Shown in pieces: positions 44,173 through 57,969 of a stretch of DNA of 64,000 nucleotides. The number at the start of each line of letters is the position of its first letter. Position 1 is the stretch's first letter. The position numbers and the translations under genes were made by a program. The stretch lies in contig JACSVZ010000001.1 in NCBI GenBank assembly GCA_014706295.1, forward strand, positions 87,232,237 to 87,296,236, given 5' to 3'. The notes beneath the pieces were generated by a model. It ran no database searches and was not told the DNA's origin. It worked only from the letters and a program-made list of their open reading frames with translations. This stretch comes from Lycocorax pyrrhopterus obiensis (Eukaryota; Chordata; Aves; Passeriformes; Paradisaeidae).

Positions 44173-47100
44173 CTGCCCTGCAGCAGTGACAGTTTTGGGC
44201 CATTGCAGGAGTGCTGTTCATACTCCTCAGACTCTGGTGGTGGCTCAGGAAAAGGAGCCGTCAGCCAGCCAGCAGCAGCAAGGAGGGAAGTTCCAGAAAT
44301 AGGGTGGATAAGGAGGAGCAAGAAGAAAAATCCCATGTTGCACTGGACGTGTGGAATGTTACCCGGTGGATCTCAGCATGCCTGGGTTTTGGTCCAGGAG
44401 CTGAAATGGCAGCTGAAAGAGGTTAGAGTGTTCTGTCTGTCATTATGGAAGTGCTGCACTAGATATAGGGCCCTCTCCTGTTCATTCTTGCCTCTTCTGT
44501 ACATTCTTGCTTGGGTCAGCTCTGCTTTGGGGCAAATAGTTGGGGCAAGAGGATGCTGTGCATGGCATTGCTCTGCCTCTCCTCCACACCCTCAAACTCC
44601 CTCCCCAGTGCTTGTTTCCCTCCGGATGTCACGCCGGAAAAACCCACCTCCAGCATTTGATAGGGCAGCACCAAGGGAGGTGTCCTGCATACCCACGGCT
44701 TTGGGAAGCTCGGGGTTTCACACCTACACAGCACACAGGCACACCAAGGTGTGCTGCTCACAGCCCACAGCTGGAAGGGAGCTGGATATTCACATAGAAA
44801 TATCTGTGCACATAGAAATAAGAGTGGCTGTTTCAGAGGAGCAGCCTCAAGATGAATTTTCCTGTATTTATAAGCATTTAGGAGACTCTCCATTCCTCCC
44901 TGCTCTCCCCCCCATTGTCACAAAGACACACTCCCATCCCTGCACTCCTCCCTGCAGGTGCACTTTGAGCAAGCAAAGCACCGTGTGATTGCTCCGTGCC
45001 CTACATCCCCAGGTCTTGTCATCTGGCAGCTTTTCTAAACATGGCTTTCTTCCTCTCAGCAATTCTGTGGGGACCTTGAGAAATGACTGCAGCAAACATG
45101 CCCTGGCACTTCAAAGTTGGAGGGCTGACGACTCTTGAAATGCACTTTTCTACTTGTCTTTTTTATTTTTTTTCTATATTCCCCTCACATGTCTAACAAC
45201 GCCATCTGTGCTGGCACAAGCTCTGGCTCTGGCCTTGAACCTGTGCAAGAGAGTGATCTGGGTCCAAGGATGTTTTCAACGTTTTCTATGATAAAGCAGG
45301 GAAAGGCAGAGACCTCTATGAAAACCCTTGGGAAGACATAAAAAGCAGTCCTGTTTTTACACTTTGCAACATAAAACTACTTAGAGATGGCCAAGTTCTT
45401 CCTCCTAAATTTAGTTTTCTAGCTCAAACATGTAGAAGAAAAACCCACTACCACGCACTCCTGTACAACCAACAGAGAAGTGATTGAGGTCTTAGGTGGG
45501 CTGGTGACCAGTTGTGTCTTCTGGTCATCTCCCTGTCCGAGGGACCAGCATCCTCAGGAAAGTGGGTGAACTGGCTCTACAGTAAAATAAAGTCAGCTGA
45601 ACTTGATGGAGAAAACCCAACCCAAGATTTTGAACTCAGGCTTTACCTCTTCATCTTTTATTTTCCACTCCTGGAATAAGAAATGAAATGCTCCCCAGCA
45701 TCCTAGCAGGAAACACTGTGAGGAACCCAGCTCCTAAACCAGCCAGCAGGATGGAATTGCAAAGCCAAAAATGTCTTTCATAAAGCTCCTCATTCAGGAA
45801 TGGGCTGAAGTACCCATTTCAGCTGGGACTGCAATGAGCATCAGAGCCCCACTTGCACTTGCTCAGGTTTGTATCTTACTTCTTCCTTTTTCTTTTCTCT
45901 AGCTCTGGCTGCTGCCTACCTTGTTCCCCTCATCCCAGTGTCTGTGACCTTCCAGTGCCCCATTAACCCTCATTTTACACCCTTCTGTGGATTTCTCAAA
46001 GACAGGAGCCCACAAAACAGCATGCCAACCCCATATTTAGATTTTTTTTTCTTTTCTTTCCTTACAAGGCCTCCTTCCTTGTGTTTTCAGACCTCTTTCC
46101 TGCTTGTTTTCCTTCTTTTTGCAGTCTGCAGTGGATTTGCACCTCTCTAGGCACACACTGGACTGGAGTCCAGCTGTGACATTAGTGGGCTGCTCAGGCT
46201 ACTCGGCCTTACAGTCGCAACCAGCACTTGAATTAACCGCAGCAGCTGCACCTAAAACCCCCTCCGAAAGGCTGCCTTGCAGCACAGCCTGTGCTGCTTT
46301 TAGACAGCTCCTGTGCGAGCTGCCATCCAAATCCCTGAACTGATGAAATGTTAATGGCTGGTAATTTCTAAGGCTTACAGCAGAAGAAAGAGGCTGGACT
46401 AGGCGACCTCCCATGTCTACGCTGATGAGCTGAATTTTAGCCTCCTGTTTTCAGTCCTTTCCTGGTGCAGTTACTGCTCTGCTGAAAAAAGCGGAGGAGA
46501 AAGGAGGGCAGGTGGAACTGGGAGGGAGAGTTCGGACTTTTTGGCTGGACAAGGGTAAAAAGCTCATACAAAACCTTTCGCTCTGTACAGAGTGATTTGG
46601 GCATGTTTTAAAAATTTTTATTCTTTTACCACAAGTCAATCTGTGCAAGGAAAAGGCGGTTACAGAATGAGGATTTCTTTAAATATCACTTAAATATGTA
46701 AATACGCTCACTTTCAACAATCCATAAAGGGAAAAAGTCATGTTTTGATATTTCCAAAGTTTTCCTGGAAGTTCTTACTGAATCTATTCAAACATAACTC
46801 AAACTCACAAAGCATTTTGGTTGTCCTACACATCACTTTGACAAACGTGTTCTTGCTCCAAACACCCTGGTTGTTACCTGTCGGCTTGTTTGTAAGGGGG
46901 ATAAAATAAGAGGGTTAGAGCAATCATTTCCCCTTTAACATCTTCTTCTCTCAAAAGAAAATCTTGGGGTGTTTGTCAGCCTAGCTTTTGATATTTGCTC
47001 TGCCAATGGATCAAACTGTCCTGATAATAAAAAGGAAATAAAATCAAAATATATGAAGGCTATGGATAAATCTCTTTTTTTGAAAATAATTTAAATCCAA

Positions 47101-50100
47101 AAAATAACATAGCTGAAACCTGCAGAAAATGTCCAGTACTCCAATTATTGGAGATAAATTCTACATAGCCTGTATATTTTTTTTGAATATGAGTTTATTT
47201 TGACACGATCTATGCATTTTCAGCTGTTGGAAAGGAGAAAAAAATCATTCCCAAGGCCATTCAAGATAAGCCATAGTTTTCTATTTCTTTTGACTGAAAA
47301 TACCAATGAAACTTCTTCCAGTTATTCCCCATCTTCCTCTGGTCTCTTCTTATTAGTCTTATCATTTTAGTGCCTCCTTTGATATATAATCCCTTTATGT
47401 TGTGCAATGATAAATCAAAATAAAGTGCACCACTGAGTGATTTTATTGTTATTAAAAGGTCAGCGGTAAGAGGGTCGCATCCTATCACACATCCTAGAGA
47501 ATTAATGGGAGGTGCATTAAAAGAAAGGAGGCACGGTGCTTCTTGAATATGTTTAAAAGCTACAGCGTCCCTACGGTCGGGCTTTGTGATGGATCCTGCA
47601 ACACAGCGTGGTCCGGGCTGCAAAGGCTGCAAGAAACACGTCCCTGGCCTTTGGAGGGGGCTGCAAATGTCATCCCTGGCTGATGGGAACGCTGAATTAG
47701 TAACGAAGTCTGCTCATGTAAAAGGTGATGTTTCCCCATGGCCTTTCAAGTGATCAGGGCCCATTACGCACAACCAGAGTCTGTATTATCCCCACCACAG
47801 CTCCCTGCTGCCCTGTCCTGCTGCCTTGGCAGCCAGGGGATGCTGGGGATACCTCAGGAAGGGTTGTTTTGGGATATTGAAACCTTCTTCAGAAGGCTTA
47901 TCCCCCCCTCTCTCACACGGCAATGACGTCTGAATGATGCATTCATTTAGCATTTATTAAGGACCTGTCAATAAGCTATTCCCAAAAGTGTATTTAAAAC
48001 ACATCACTGTGCCTTTTCCCATCATGAACGCAGCAGCCTGATCCTGCAAGAGCTTAGCATGATGCCCAGGAGAACATCCCCCAGCGTATTAGATTTTATT
48101 CCTCTCTGTATTTCAGGAGCAGCAATCTGAGCGCTGCCAGGTCAGGGCAGAAGGTGCCCAGCAGCAGCTTAAGACAAAAAAAGGGAAGGTAAGAAAATGC
48201 ACAAGAGGCAACACAGAAGGGAATATGGAAAATGTATGGCTCCTGACTACCTAAGAAAAAAAGCTGATGAAATGCTCCCTCATAGTGGAGATTGGCAAAA
48301 AAAAAAAAGGGTTGGATTTCCCCCCCTGCAGTTGGAACTTGCTCGTTTTGGAAAAATTAAAAAACAAAATAGCAAAGAAGATTTAAGTTGCTCATGATTG
48401 TACATTTTCCATTTTTTACCCAGCTCATTAAAAAAAAAACAAAACAAAAAACTGCTTTTGGTTTGGGTGGAAGAAATCACCAGAAATCAATAACCAGACA
48501 CAAACACTGACAAAATTAACCGCTAAAGGACAGGCAGCAACAGGCAAGTCAAAACCCCCAAATCCCTGAGTGCACTGGGGAGCGTGGCACAGGCTCAGAC
48601 CTCCTGTCCTACCAATTTGGGCAGCAGCAGGTCACCAACCACCCTCGCCTCTCCCCTTGCTCTACCTGATTTCCGGAGCACACTAGCTGCCAGATGTGCA
48701 CACATCCAGCAGATCCCCTGCCTAGGACCGGCCTCCAGAAACTGCCCAATTTTCAGTGACTTTGCCTCGTTCTCCTGTCCTCTGCCATCAGACGTGGTGC
48801 ACAGAGCTTCAGGAGCTCAGTTTTGCGCAGAGAGGGCCATGCTGGCCTCCGAAGGGCAGGGATGTCATGCGCGAGCAAAGCAAGCAGAGGAAGAAGAAAT
48901 TATCGGGGAGGTGGCAGACGCCTTGTCCCCACCGGTCGTGTATCAGCAAAGCACACAGGCTGTTTGCACAACACAAACACATCACATGGTGTTTGCTCAA
49001 AAGTGGCTTGGGTGAGCTATTAACACTTCATTAATACGTGATGAAAGGCAAATTTAGAGAGCTCCCCGAAGTGACGGAGAACTCCGAGGGGCCCATAAAT
49101 GAAATGATAATGTAATGTAAATAAGGCTGCAGAATACAAAGATTGGGAATTAGCACGTGATCTAACAAAAGCAGCTGGATGTTACCAGAAATGCATTCCC
49201 CATCTTCCCCCCACCCTCCCCAGTGTCATGCAGAGGTGATACTGCAAGATGATAAGTTGCAAGAACAAAATTTTCCATCTCCAGAAAAGAAAAAAAAAAG
49301 CAGCTGAAATAGAGAAAATACAGGTTTATATAGACGCATCAAATTCTCCCACATTTGCCTTTAGTGGGTTTTTTTCTTTCCCCTCCTCCCCAACTCCACT
49401 CTGCCCTGCACCTTGGCCATTTCTGTAAAAAAAAACAGGGACAGAAAATACAGAAGTATGCAGGAGACATAGTGCCAGCATTTCAAAAACTGGATTTGAT
49501 GTGTTTCTTTGGACTATTTTGAAACAGCATCGGTCCTTATCTCACTAAATATTTTACAGCTGTGCCACCTGCAATCCCTAGAGGAGTGCCCATGTTGCTC
49601 ATTAACTCACTCAGACAGAATTAGCTTGGGTGATATTGTCTGACTTTGGCCAATGACACCAAACGCATTTTAGGCAGAGTGGATAGCGAGGAGAGAAGTC
49701 CATTAACATTAATGTCTTTCTAACCATTAAAGAGGCCATTAGTGTTTGTGCTTATTTTTAGTATATTCAAAAAGGACGGAGTGAATCCACTCTCAGCCCC
49801 ATAAATACGTCTCTGCCCATTTTTAGGCATTTATTTTGCGTCAGGATTTTGTTCCAGCCTTGAGATCACTGTGCCACCAGCCATCCAGGAGAACAGATAG
49901 ATTTTCATGCACACTTGAAGCCAAAGCTGTCAGTGATCCTTTTCAGACCTGTCACACAGTAGAAGCAGCTTCTCCTCCAACACAAGTAATCAAAGGAGGT
50001 GTCCATCCTGTCCACCATTAGGCTCCAAAGTGCTGCCATCCGTCCCACTAATTGTGATACTCACCCATTACAGTCAATCCAGAGCAATAGGGCTGTGATC

Positions 50101-53100
50101 CATCTCATCCCAAGACAGATGGCTACATTAGGGCAGATGCTTCACACTCCAGAATTCACTGTTTCTCTTCACGGGCTACGAAGGAGGTGAAGCTGAGCTC
50201 AGATGGTGGCTGCCTTTGGCTGCCATGAGTGTCTCCTTCACTAACACCTCCTTGGGCATGTGCACTTATCCCACCCAAGGGAACAGACTGGGAACGTGGC
50301 CTCGGAAGATGCCTGCATGGAAGGGAAAGCTTGAAATATTCTTCAGCAGTAAACCTATTCCCTAAAAACAGTTTTTTAGCAAGAAGCTGGGAGAGATTTT
50401 CTTGGAGGCTCTGTGAAGAGTCAAGGAAGCATGGAAAGTTACGTGTCTTTGGGGGGAAAAGAAATCCCTGGCTCTCGAAGGGGATATTAATGACTACCAG
50501 ATGGTTAAGAGACTAGAAAAAACAGATAGTTCAAGGATGCCATAAAATAGAAGGAGTCCTACACTGGGCTACCCATTGCATTAAAATATGAGGTATGCCT
50601 CCTTTTGTGAGTGGAACCCACCAGCACTGATGTGTTCAGGCCAAGACAAGCAGGTTTATATCCCTGCCCCAGCCAAGCCCCTGGCTGCTACTCATGTGAG
50701 CCTTCACTGATCAGGTCAGTGGGCCCATTTCTCCCTCCACCACGCTCCTGGAGGCGATTTTTCACGGAAATGCAATGTGAAGTATGTTTTTCATCACTTC
50801 TGGCCCTTTACACTCTCATTCCACGTCCCTCTGTGTGCTGGCTAACGTGAGAACGGTAGATACCGCCTGTTTCCAAACCTGGGATGAAAGTCTGGGGATT
50901 TTTTCATCTTTCCATGAGCCGGTTTGGTTAGCCTTATTATTGCTGTTGGCACATGGATCAACAGTCATCAATAGCCAAATGCATAGCATTTGCCACGGCT
51001 TCTCTGGGTGGCAGGTCCTAACAACAACAGCCTGCTACTTATTAAGTCAAATACATCCAGTTTTATACCAGTTGACAGATGTCTTGTTATTTGGCACAAA
51101 ACCAGGAATTTAATTCCCATGGATGCACAATTGTTTTGAAATACATGTTATCCAAAAAGATAGTTGCCTTCACAAAAATGCAAACGTGTACTTCTTCCAC
51201 GATGAACAGCAGCTCTTTGCATCCTCAGCTGAATTAAAACAATTTATTTCCTTGTCTCTGAGGGAAAAAGAGAAAAAGAAAAGGTCCAGAATCACGTCCA
51301 AAGCTTAGCAAGGCCAATTGCTGACTAGCAAACATCTGTCCTGTACCCATGCAAACCCCACCAGGGAAGAGCAGTGTTCCCAAGTTTTGGAAAGCAGGAC
51401 GGCAGTGCTGCTGGATCCTCGGCTGGAAGCGATCCATGCTGTACACATGGCTTGGACACAGAGAGCTGCAGGAATGCCACTGCAGTTTAACGCCAACCAG
51501 CGGCTCATGCTTTCATCCATTTTCTCTGCACACACTGCAGGGTTTATAAATCTCCACTTTGCATCCAGAACATTCCTGGGAAACAGATTGCTTATGACAA
51601 GTATTTCTTTTTTATTATTTTATTTTTTAAATGTAGGGGTTTTTTTTTTAATACAGCATGCTTCCATTGTGTTATATATTGCAGAAGACAAACTTCCCAG
51701 CTGGTAATTTCCAATCATTTATAGGACTGTTGTGAGAGTCCGTATTTTTATATCATTCCATATATCTGAAATACATTGGAAAATATAAAATTATATGAAA
51801 CTGATAATAAATACATCTCAACAGACAGACACACGCATGAGAAAAATTTCTGATTTTCTTCTCTGCCATATTATGTGTTTATCTATTCTCCAGGTATCAC
51901 TCTCCAAGGCTTTTGCTGGGAGTTTACCACTAGGAAACCAGCAAAAGTGAACAGCCTGTGCTGAACAGCATCCATTCAATTGTAGAAGCTCTTCTGTCTT
52001 TGGCTTAGAAAATCTCAGGCTTTCTTCATGTAACGAGTCATAAAAAGAAAACCCTTTGTGTTCATTACTTCACACTGTCCATGACAGAGCAATAGACCCA
52101 ACCAACCCTGCTTAGAGGGGCAGCAGGTGACAGAACTGGAGCACCAGGCGGCACTGGCAGCTGGGGTGAATTAACCATGCCCTCATAGACAGGGTTTGTG
52201 ACCCACTGGTGAGCCTGCAGTCAAAGTTATGCATCTTCTGAAGGCTATCTTGCTCTGGAAAACTGGCATCACTAGATGCCCCTATCTGTCAGCTCTTAGA
52301 AAACCATTGCAAGCAGAACTGGCTACACAGGAGGCCTCACCAGTGAGGAACAGAGAAGAAAGGGAGAGGCATCTTGCTGAGAGCGGTTTATAGCCCATGT
52401 AGGTGCCAAGTCATGTAGCCTCCGTCTCTCCCATGATCCCCTAGCCCCTCACTGACAATAAGGAATACAACCTCAAGGGTTGTATTAATTTTCTCATGGG
52501 AAACACTGAGAGATCAAATAACTGGCCAAGATCATGTAGGAAATATGAGTCAGAGCACGACAACCAAAAAGCAAATTCTTGCAGTTTCACACCGGCTATA
52601 AACCCTTCCCCCCCTTAAAATAAGAGAGGGTCAGGTGAGAGATTAGGACCCCTCCTGATGTCCGTGGGAGAAGCAGCACAGTCCCAGGATCTCACTGCAT
52701 CTTCAGTTCAAAGGGGCACTTGCCCATAGCAGAGATGGTTTGGATATAGAAGGGGATGACTCCATCTACCAGACCTGCCAAAGTGATCCTCCCCTTTGCT
52801 TCAGGATGTTCCTCATCATTGTTTCAGGATGTTGTTCACTTTGTGAAATGGCCACAGTCAGGTGTTGACAACAAAAGAGCATCACAGAAATGCGACCCAG
52901 CAATTGGACTCAACAGTAACTATGAACCTGGGGGGTTCCCCCCACTGCCAATCAGGACACTGGCACCCAGGTGGGAATCAAGGGGTTCCACAGACCAAGC
53001 TTTGCTCTTAACCACGTTGTTCCCTTTGGAAAAGGCACCAGGACAGCCGGAAACAAGCCCTGTGTGACCCACCACAGAGTCAAGCAGCTGCCCAGGACCA

Positions 53101-54052
53101 GTGGCACTGCGCTCACAGCAGCATATACTGGTGTCCCCATGTGGTACCAGCTGCCACCCAACATCCAGCCCTTGTTTCTTCCACCTGCTGCCCCCACACC
53201 CCTGAAAATGTCCTAGCTGAGTTTTCTTTCACCCACATTTTTCTTTCTTTTTTTTTTTTTGGATGCTGCAAAGCATTCACAGCAGGCATCACCAGTCTCT
53301 GCTTGGGGTTGGAAATATTTCCAGATGCTCTTGGAAGCACCTTTGATTCACAGCATGCTTTTTGTTACAGTTAAACAGGGAGAAAAGCATCTCCCTTCCA
53401 TGAGTGTTTTTGTGGGATGGAAAAACTATTCAGAATCCAGGGCGGGGAGAAAATCTAGCAGAGTTCACTGTTTTCTTGGATTTTACCCTGTTCCAGATGC
53501 TCAAATTCCTCTTCCATCAGTTGTCACTGCCTATTCCTCTCCTGTTACTATAGGGAAAAAAAATAACATTTAAGTATGAAGACCCAAAGAGACACTGTTG
53601 TGTGTGGCTTGTTTTAATTCCACCCTGAAAGACCCAAAACAGAAGGTGGGAGGTTTTATAATCATGTATTATGCATTTAGTGGCAAACTCTTTTTACAAA
53701 GAGAAAAAGGCAGCAAGATCTTCTAGTCACTGGAAAGTTTTAGGTGTCTTCATGTATCAATGGGACCACAGCACAGCCTTTAGATGCCAGAGGACCACAG
53801 CAAGTCAGGTGCCCAAAATGAGAAATTTTCCAAACAAGTTGAGAAAATCATGGCTACAGTTCTGGTGCTTTATCTGACTTGACTGTGAAGAAGCCTTCAA
53901 ACTGTGTGAGTAAGCATTTCATGTCAAGAGGTTGAGATTCTAGGGATGCAGAAGCCATTTGAGGTTGCTTTTCTAAAGCGGCCAAATTTTGCTCCCATTT
54001 TATGGAAATGGATCAGGGCTTAGGGAGGGTTTCCAGCAGCCACAGACTCTGG
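44173..54052. other. Intergenic block, no gene recognised
   Basis: This is about 10 kb without a supportable exon. A short CR1-tail-like stretch may lie at 46380-46425 (GGCTGGACTAGGCGACCTCC). A-runs and T-runs occur near 48298-48310, 48430-48450, 49288-49301 and 53248-53260. AT-rich low-CpG stretches near 47930-48020, 49490-49840 and 50920-51120 look like conserved non-coding DNA, but this is impression only. ORFs of up to 261 codons (44203-44988) show no recognisable domain. Confidence 0.55.

Positions 54053-54100
<48 letters not shown>
54053..54100 (+). repeat. (GCAGGA)8 hexanucleotide repeat
   Basis: Eight perfect GCAGGA units. It is intergenic with no coding frame attached. Confidence 0.95.
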
Positions 54101-54103
<3 letters not shown>

Positions 54104-57100
54104 GCCATTAGGCACCACAGCATGCATGGGACACCACACCCTATTAGCAGCATGTGGTCACATTAAGGAACACAGAGCCAGGTTTTTCCTCTAATTCACT
54201 TTATAATTTACAGGTCAAACTCTTCTGCACAGCCATCCAAGCTAATTTAGGAAAGGTTGCGTAGCTGGTTTGCCCTTTTTTTGGTACAGCAGATACCACA
54301 CAGGTCAGGACCTGCACTGGAAGGTGCCATTGGCACCTCTAGGATTAACCACAGTAGCTGGATTTGCTGAGCTCCTTGTAGCCCACAACGTGCCAGTGGC
54401 ACATGCACAGGTGGCATGAACTTGTTTAAGGAGCAGCAGCCTGGGACCAGTGACGTTCAGATAAGACAGCATGCTTGCCAGATTCTTAATCCCCAGTCTG
54501 TGATGTGTCAGGATTTTCCTCCAGCTCCTGCCTCTGCAGTCACACTGTCAAGTGGCCATGATAACTTGATGTTTGGACAAAAATAATTGTCTCCTAATCC
54601 TGGAGCAGAATTAAATACACCATAAAGATGTCGGCAAAAAGTTTTCACCCACATCAACATAAAAGCCAATACTGCTTGTGAATGCCAAGCAAGCCTACAC
54701 GGCTGGAGATGGCAGGGACACAGCTGCTTCCATGAAAACCCAGTGCTGTAGCTGCTCATCAGCTGGAAAAGGCCTCCACATACCCTTTCTGCTCAGTGCA
54801 TTAACCCACGAGGTTCACCCACTGTGCTTCCCTGAACAGGCGTACCGTGAGCACCCGCGGGAATTTGGCTCATCGTAACTTCCCATACTGCTTAGACTCC
54901 AACCACTTGGGATTTTCCGAAAAATACCATCATGAATCATGTGCTTTTACTGTAATGCAGTTAAGAATGAAAGTATGTTCCTGTAAGACATTATTGTTTG
55001 CAACTAAAGCACACATTATGGTTGTAATTAGTACACAGAGAAGAAATCTGGTCTGTGACAAGTGCAGGTGATCATGATAATAATACCTGCACAGATGCAG
55101 TCCCTGGACCATAGCCCAGCCTCAACTCCATTGGTAATAAACCAAGGCAACTTAATGAATTTGATTGAATTTTTTCCATGTAACGGAAAAAAAAAAAGCC
55201 CCACTGGATATTTTTAAACATATGTGCATGTGTATGTGCAATTTAGATGGCTTGATAAATCCACAGCTATCTGGATTTGGAAGTAATCTTGCCCTGTCTG
55301 TAGCCAACATGCTGGAAAAATTACTTTATGGGCAGCAAGAATAATTCTTCTTAGCCATAAATCAAAGCTTTTCAGGAGGGAAAGATGCATCATGGAATTT
55401 TTTTGATTCCTCTTCCCAGAAAGTCTTACATGCAAGGCCATGTTAAAAGACATTTTCAAATGAAAACTGAAAATAGTTTCAGAAAATAAGACAGCAGAAA
55501 GCACATGGGGCTTGGTTTGATGCTAAGGCAATATAGGCTGAAGGAGAATATTACCAGCTGTGATTCATCTGATGCAAGAGACTTTGCTTTCAAAAATAAA
55601 GCTGCACGGCGGAAGGGTCAAAATTGTACCTGGGATTTAGGATTATGTTATCTGCTGTTCTGCAACATGGTGGCAGAGAGAAAAGTCTCCCTGATAGCGC
55701 TGATAGCAGGAATTGGAGACTGAGGATTAAGCAGCGGCACAGATAGCAACCAGCTTTCTTCTGTTAGCCTTTCATACTTTGCAAAAAAATGGAAAAGGAT
55801 GCCTGCCCACGTGAGGCAGACATAAGCTCTGTGCCCTGTTGATGAGGCACTGGGCAGGAGACAGATAACTACTGAAAAAAGTTGCATTATTATTTAAAGC
55901 AGGGGTGAAAGAATGTCTGAGAGCTTCTAAGAGGGCAGTGGTTTGGAGGAAAGTTTCCAAAACCCAGGAAACACAGATGTGAAGAGGCGGGTAAAGCCCT
56001 GCCCCAACCCTCTCAAACCAAGGGCACTCTTCAGCAGCTCCTGTTGCAAGCCAAGGCTTGCAGTTGTGCTGCAGACGTGGTTGTGGTGAACAGACTTCTG
56101 GCTGCTGGTATTCCCTCCTCCAGCTGCTCACTCCTGCCCTCCTTCTGGGACAGCGGAGCTGCTCAACCAAGGGCTGCTGACAGCCCAGTCAGTGGCAAAG
56201 CCAAATGGGTCGCACCTGCTCCAGTTTAGGAACAGGCCCTCACATGACTCAAACATTTCTGTGCATGCAGTTCAATCTCCCTTATGTACCAGAGCCCTCA
56301 GATATAAACAGAGGGTCCCCTCTGAGGATCCACAGGCTTGAAATCTGCTGTGAATCAGACTGTTTTCCAGGCATTTGTCCATGGAGCAGAGGGTGTGCAG
56401 AGGAAAGGCTCCACTACACATTTTGGCACCATTCAGCCCAAATAGCTCTCTCAAACTCAGAAGATATGCAGACCAGACAAGCAATGGAAGGAATTTTGCA
56501 AAGAAACAGTATTAAAAAACTCAAAATTCACTTAACCTTGCACAACCAGTAAAGAAAGTGCTGGAAGCCAGCAGTACAAGAAGCATTACTCTGCTTTGAA
56601 TGAGAGAGGTTGGACAGGTGACCCCCAGAGATCCCTTCTAACCTCACCTACTCTATGAATGAGGGTTAGAACAACGCTTTGAATTTTCTAAGGCTCCTTT
56701 CACCAATAAACCAGCCTCACACTTCTTTCCAAATGCTAAGCTGCACCACACCCAATCAAGACCATTTTTGTGCATTTTAACAACTGCAGGAAGAGCTTAA
56801 GGGTCTGCTGGGCTGAAAAAACAGATCCAAATCTCACGAGTGAGTGACACAGACCCCGCAGAAGAGCCCAGATCTTGCAACACCCAAACTAATGCCACAA
56901 CCTTGCTTAATAAAGGCTGCTCCCTCCCCAGCTGCAGTCCCAGGCACAACTGTGCGCTGTGGGTGTGTGTGCTCCTCGCTCGCTAAGATTTGCTCTTCCC
57001 ACAGCCAGACGAAAAATCCCAGCCAGACCCCGTGATGGGAGACAGATGCGGAGCCACTCCCAACATCCTGCTCTGCCTCACGCACTGTCTACCACATCAC

Positions 57101-57896
57101 CACCTAAATTGGTTCCAGCATCATCCTCGCTGCTGATGAGGTGCAAAGCAGACGAAACGCAGCCAGATCTCACCGTGCCAGCTGGAAGAGGTGAGCTTTG
57201 GTGTACAGCAACAGACTCGACTCAAACGGGCGCCATCAGTCAGATCTAGTGCCAGAAGTTCAAAATACCTCTTTACAACACAGGAATCACTTGGGCCTTG
57301 AATTTATCCTCGGTGCTGCATAACATTACCCACTAACGTTACAGAAGCAGATAGGAATGTCCAGGCCGAGCAAGAAATTGCTTGAACAGGTGCCAGAGTA
57401 ACTGGGTAAGAAAGCTGATGTCCATCCACCCTGTTTGCTGCATTCCAGGTCTAAATTCATCCCCCATTTATTTGCTCTGCTGCACCAGGGCCAACACGAA
57501 GGTGCCATCAGAGCCAAAAAAATTATTAGATTGGGTCACACATTCAAAAAGTCAGGTGGAAGAAAGAAGGCTGGGGTCTCCTAAGGAATAGCAACAGGAG
57601 GTACATTGGGACCTGTGTGAGTTGGAGCACAGGGCTGGCACCGGCTCCTTGATTAGTGGTGGGATCACGCAGAGGCAGCCTGTAAAGCTCTGCTCTGAGG
57701 GAAGAACATCACATGAAGAGAGTAGACAGGAAACAGTGATGGGAGACAGCACGGGACCTGATAGGCAGATTTTGGCTGCTTGCAACGAGACTGCAGTGCA
57801 GAAGAGAGGCTGGGCCTGGGCCAGGGCTCTCTGCAACCTTTGGTCCCTGAGGTAAATGTGGTTGACAACCTCCCCAGTTAAACTGTGCAAGAGGGT
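54101..57896. other. Intergenic block with one CR1 remnant
   Basis: I see no gene. AT-rich, low-CpG stretches lie at about 54890-55480 and 55500-55740. A CR1 tail remnant is at 56594-56662. Confidence 0.55.
56594..56662 (+). mobile_element. Short CR1 LINE tail remnant, sense
   Basis: GAGGTTGGACAGGTGACCCC, followed by AGAGATCCCTTCTAACCTC and CTATGAATGAG, resembles the terminal CR1 segment. It is under 70 bp and diverged. Confidence 0.5.
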
Positions 57897-57969
57897 ACTC
57901 TTAAACTAATGGTTGGACTCAATGAGCTTAGGGATTTTTTCCAACCTTAATGATGCTGTGATTCTGTCA
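57897..57969 (+). mobile_element. CR1 LINE 3' tail, sense
   Basis: AATGGTTGGACTCAATGAGC, then TTTTTTCCAACCTTAATGAT and GCTGTGATTCTGT. Only the last 70 bp or so of the element are present. Confidence 0.85.

Noticed and set aside
44203..44988. 261-codon plus-strand ORF in intergenic DNA
   Set aside because: No family resemblance. It overlaps other long frames on both strands and adjoins a CR1 tail. Chance is the best explanation.
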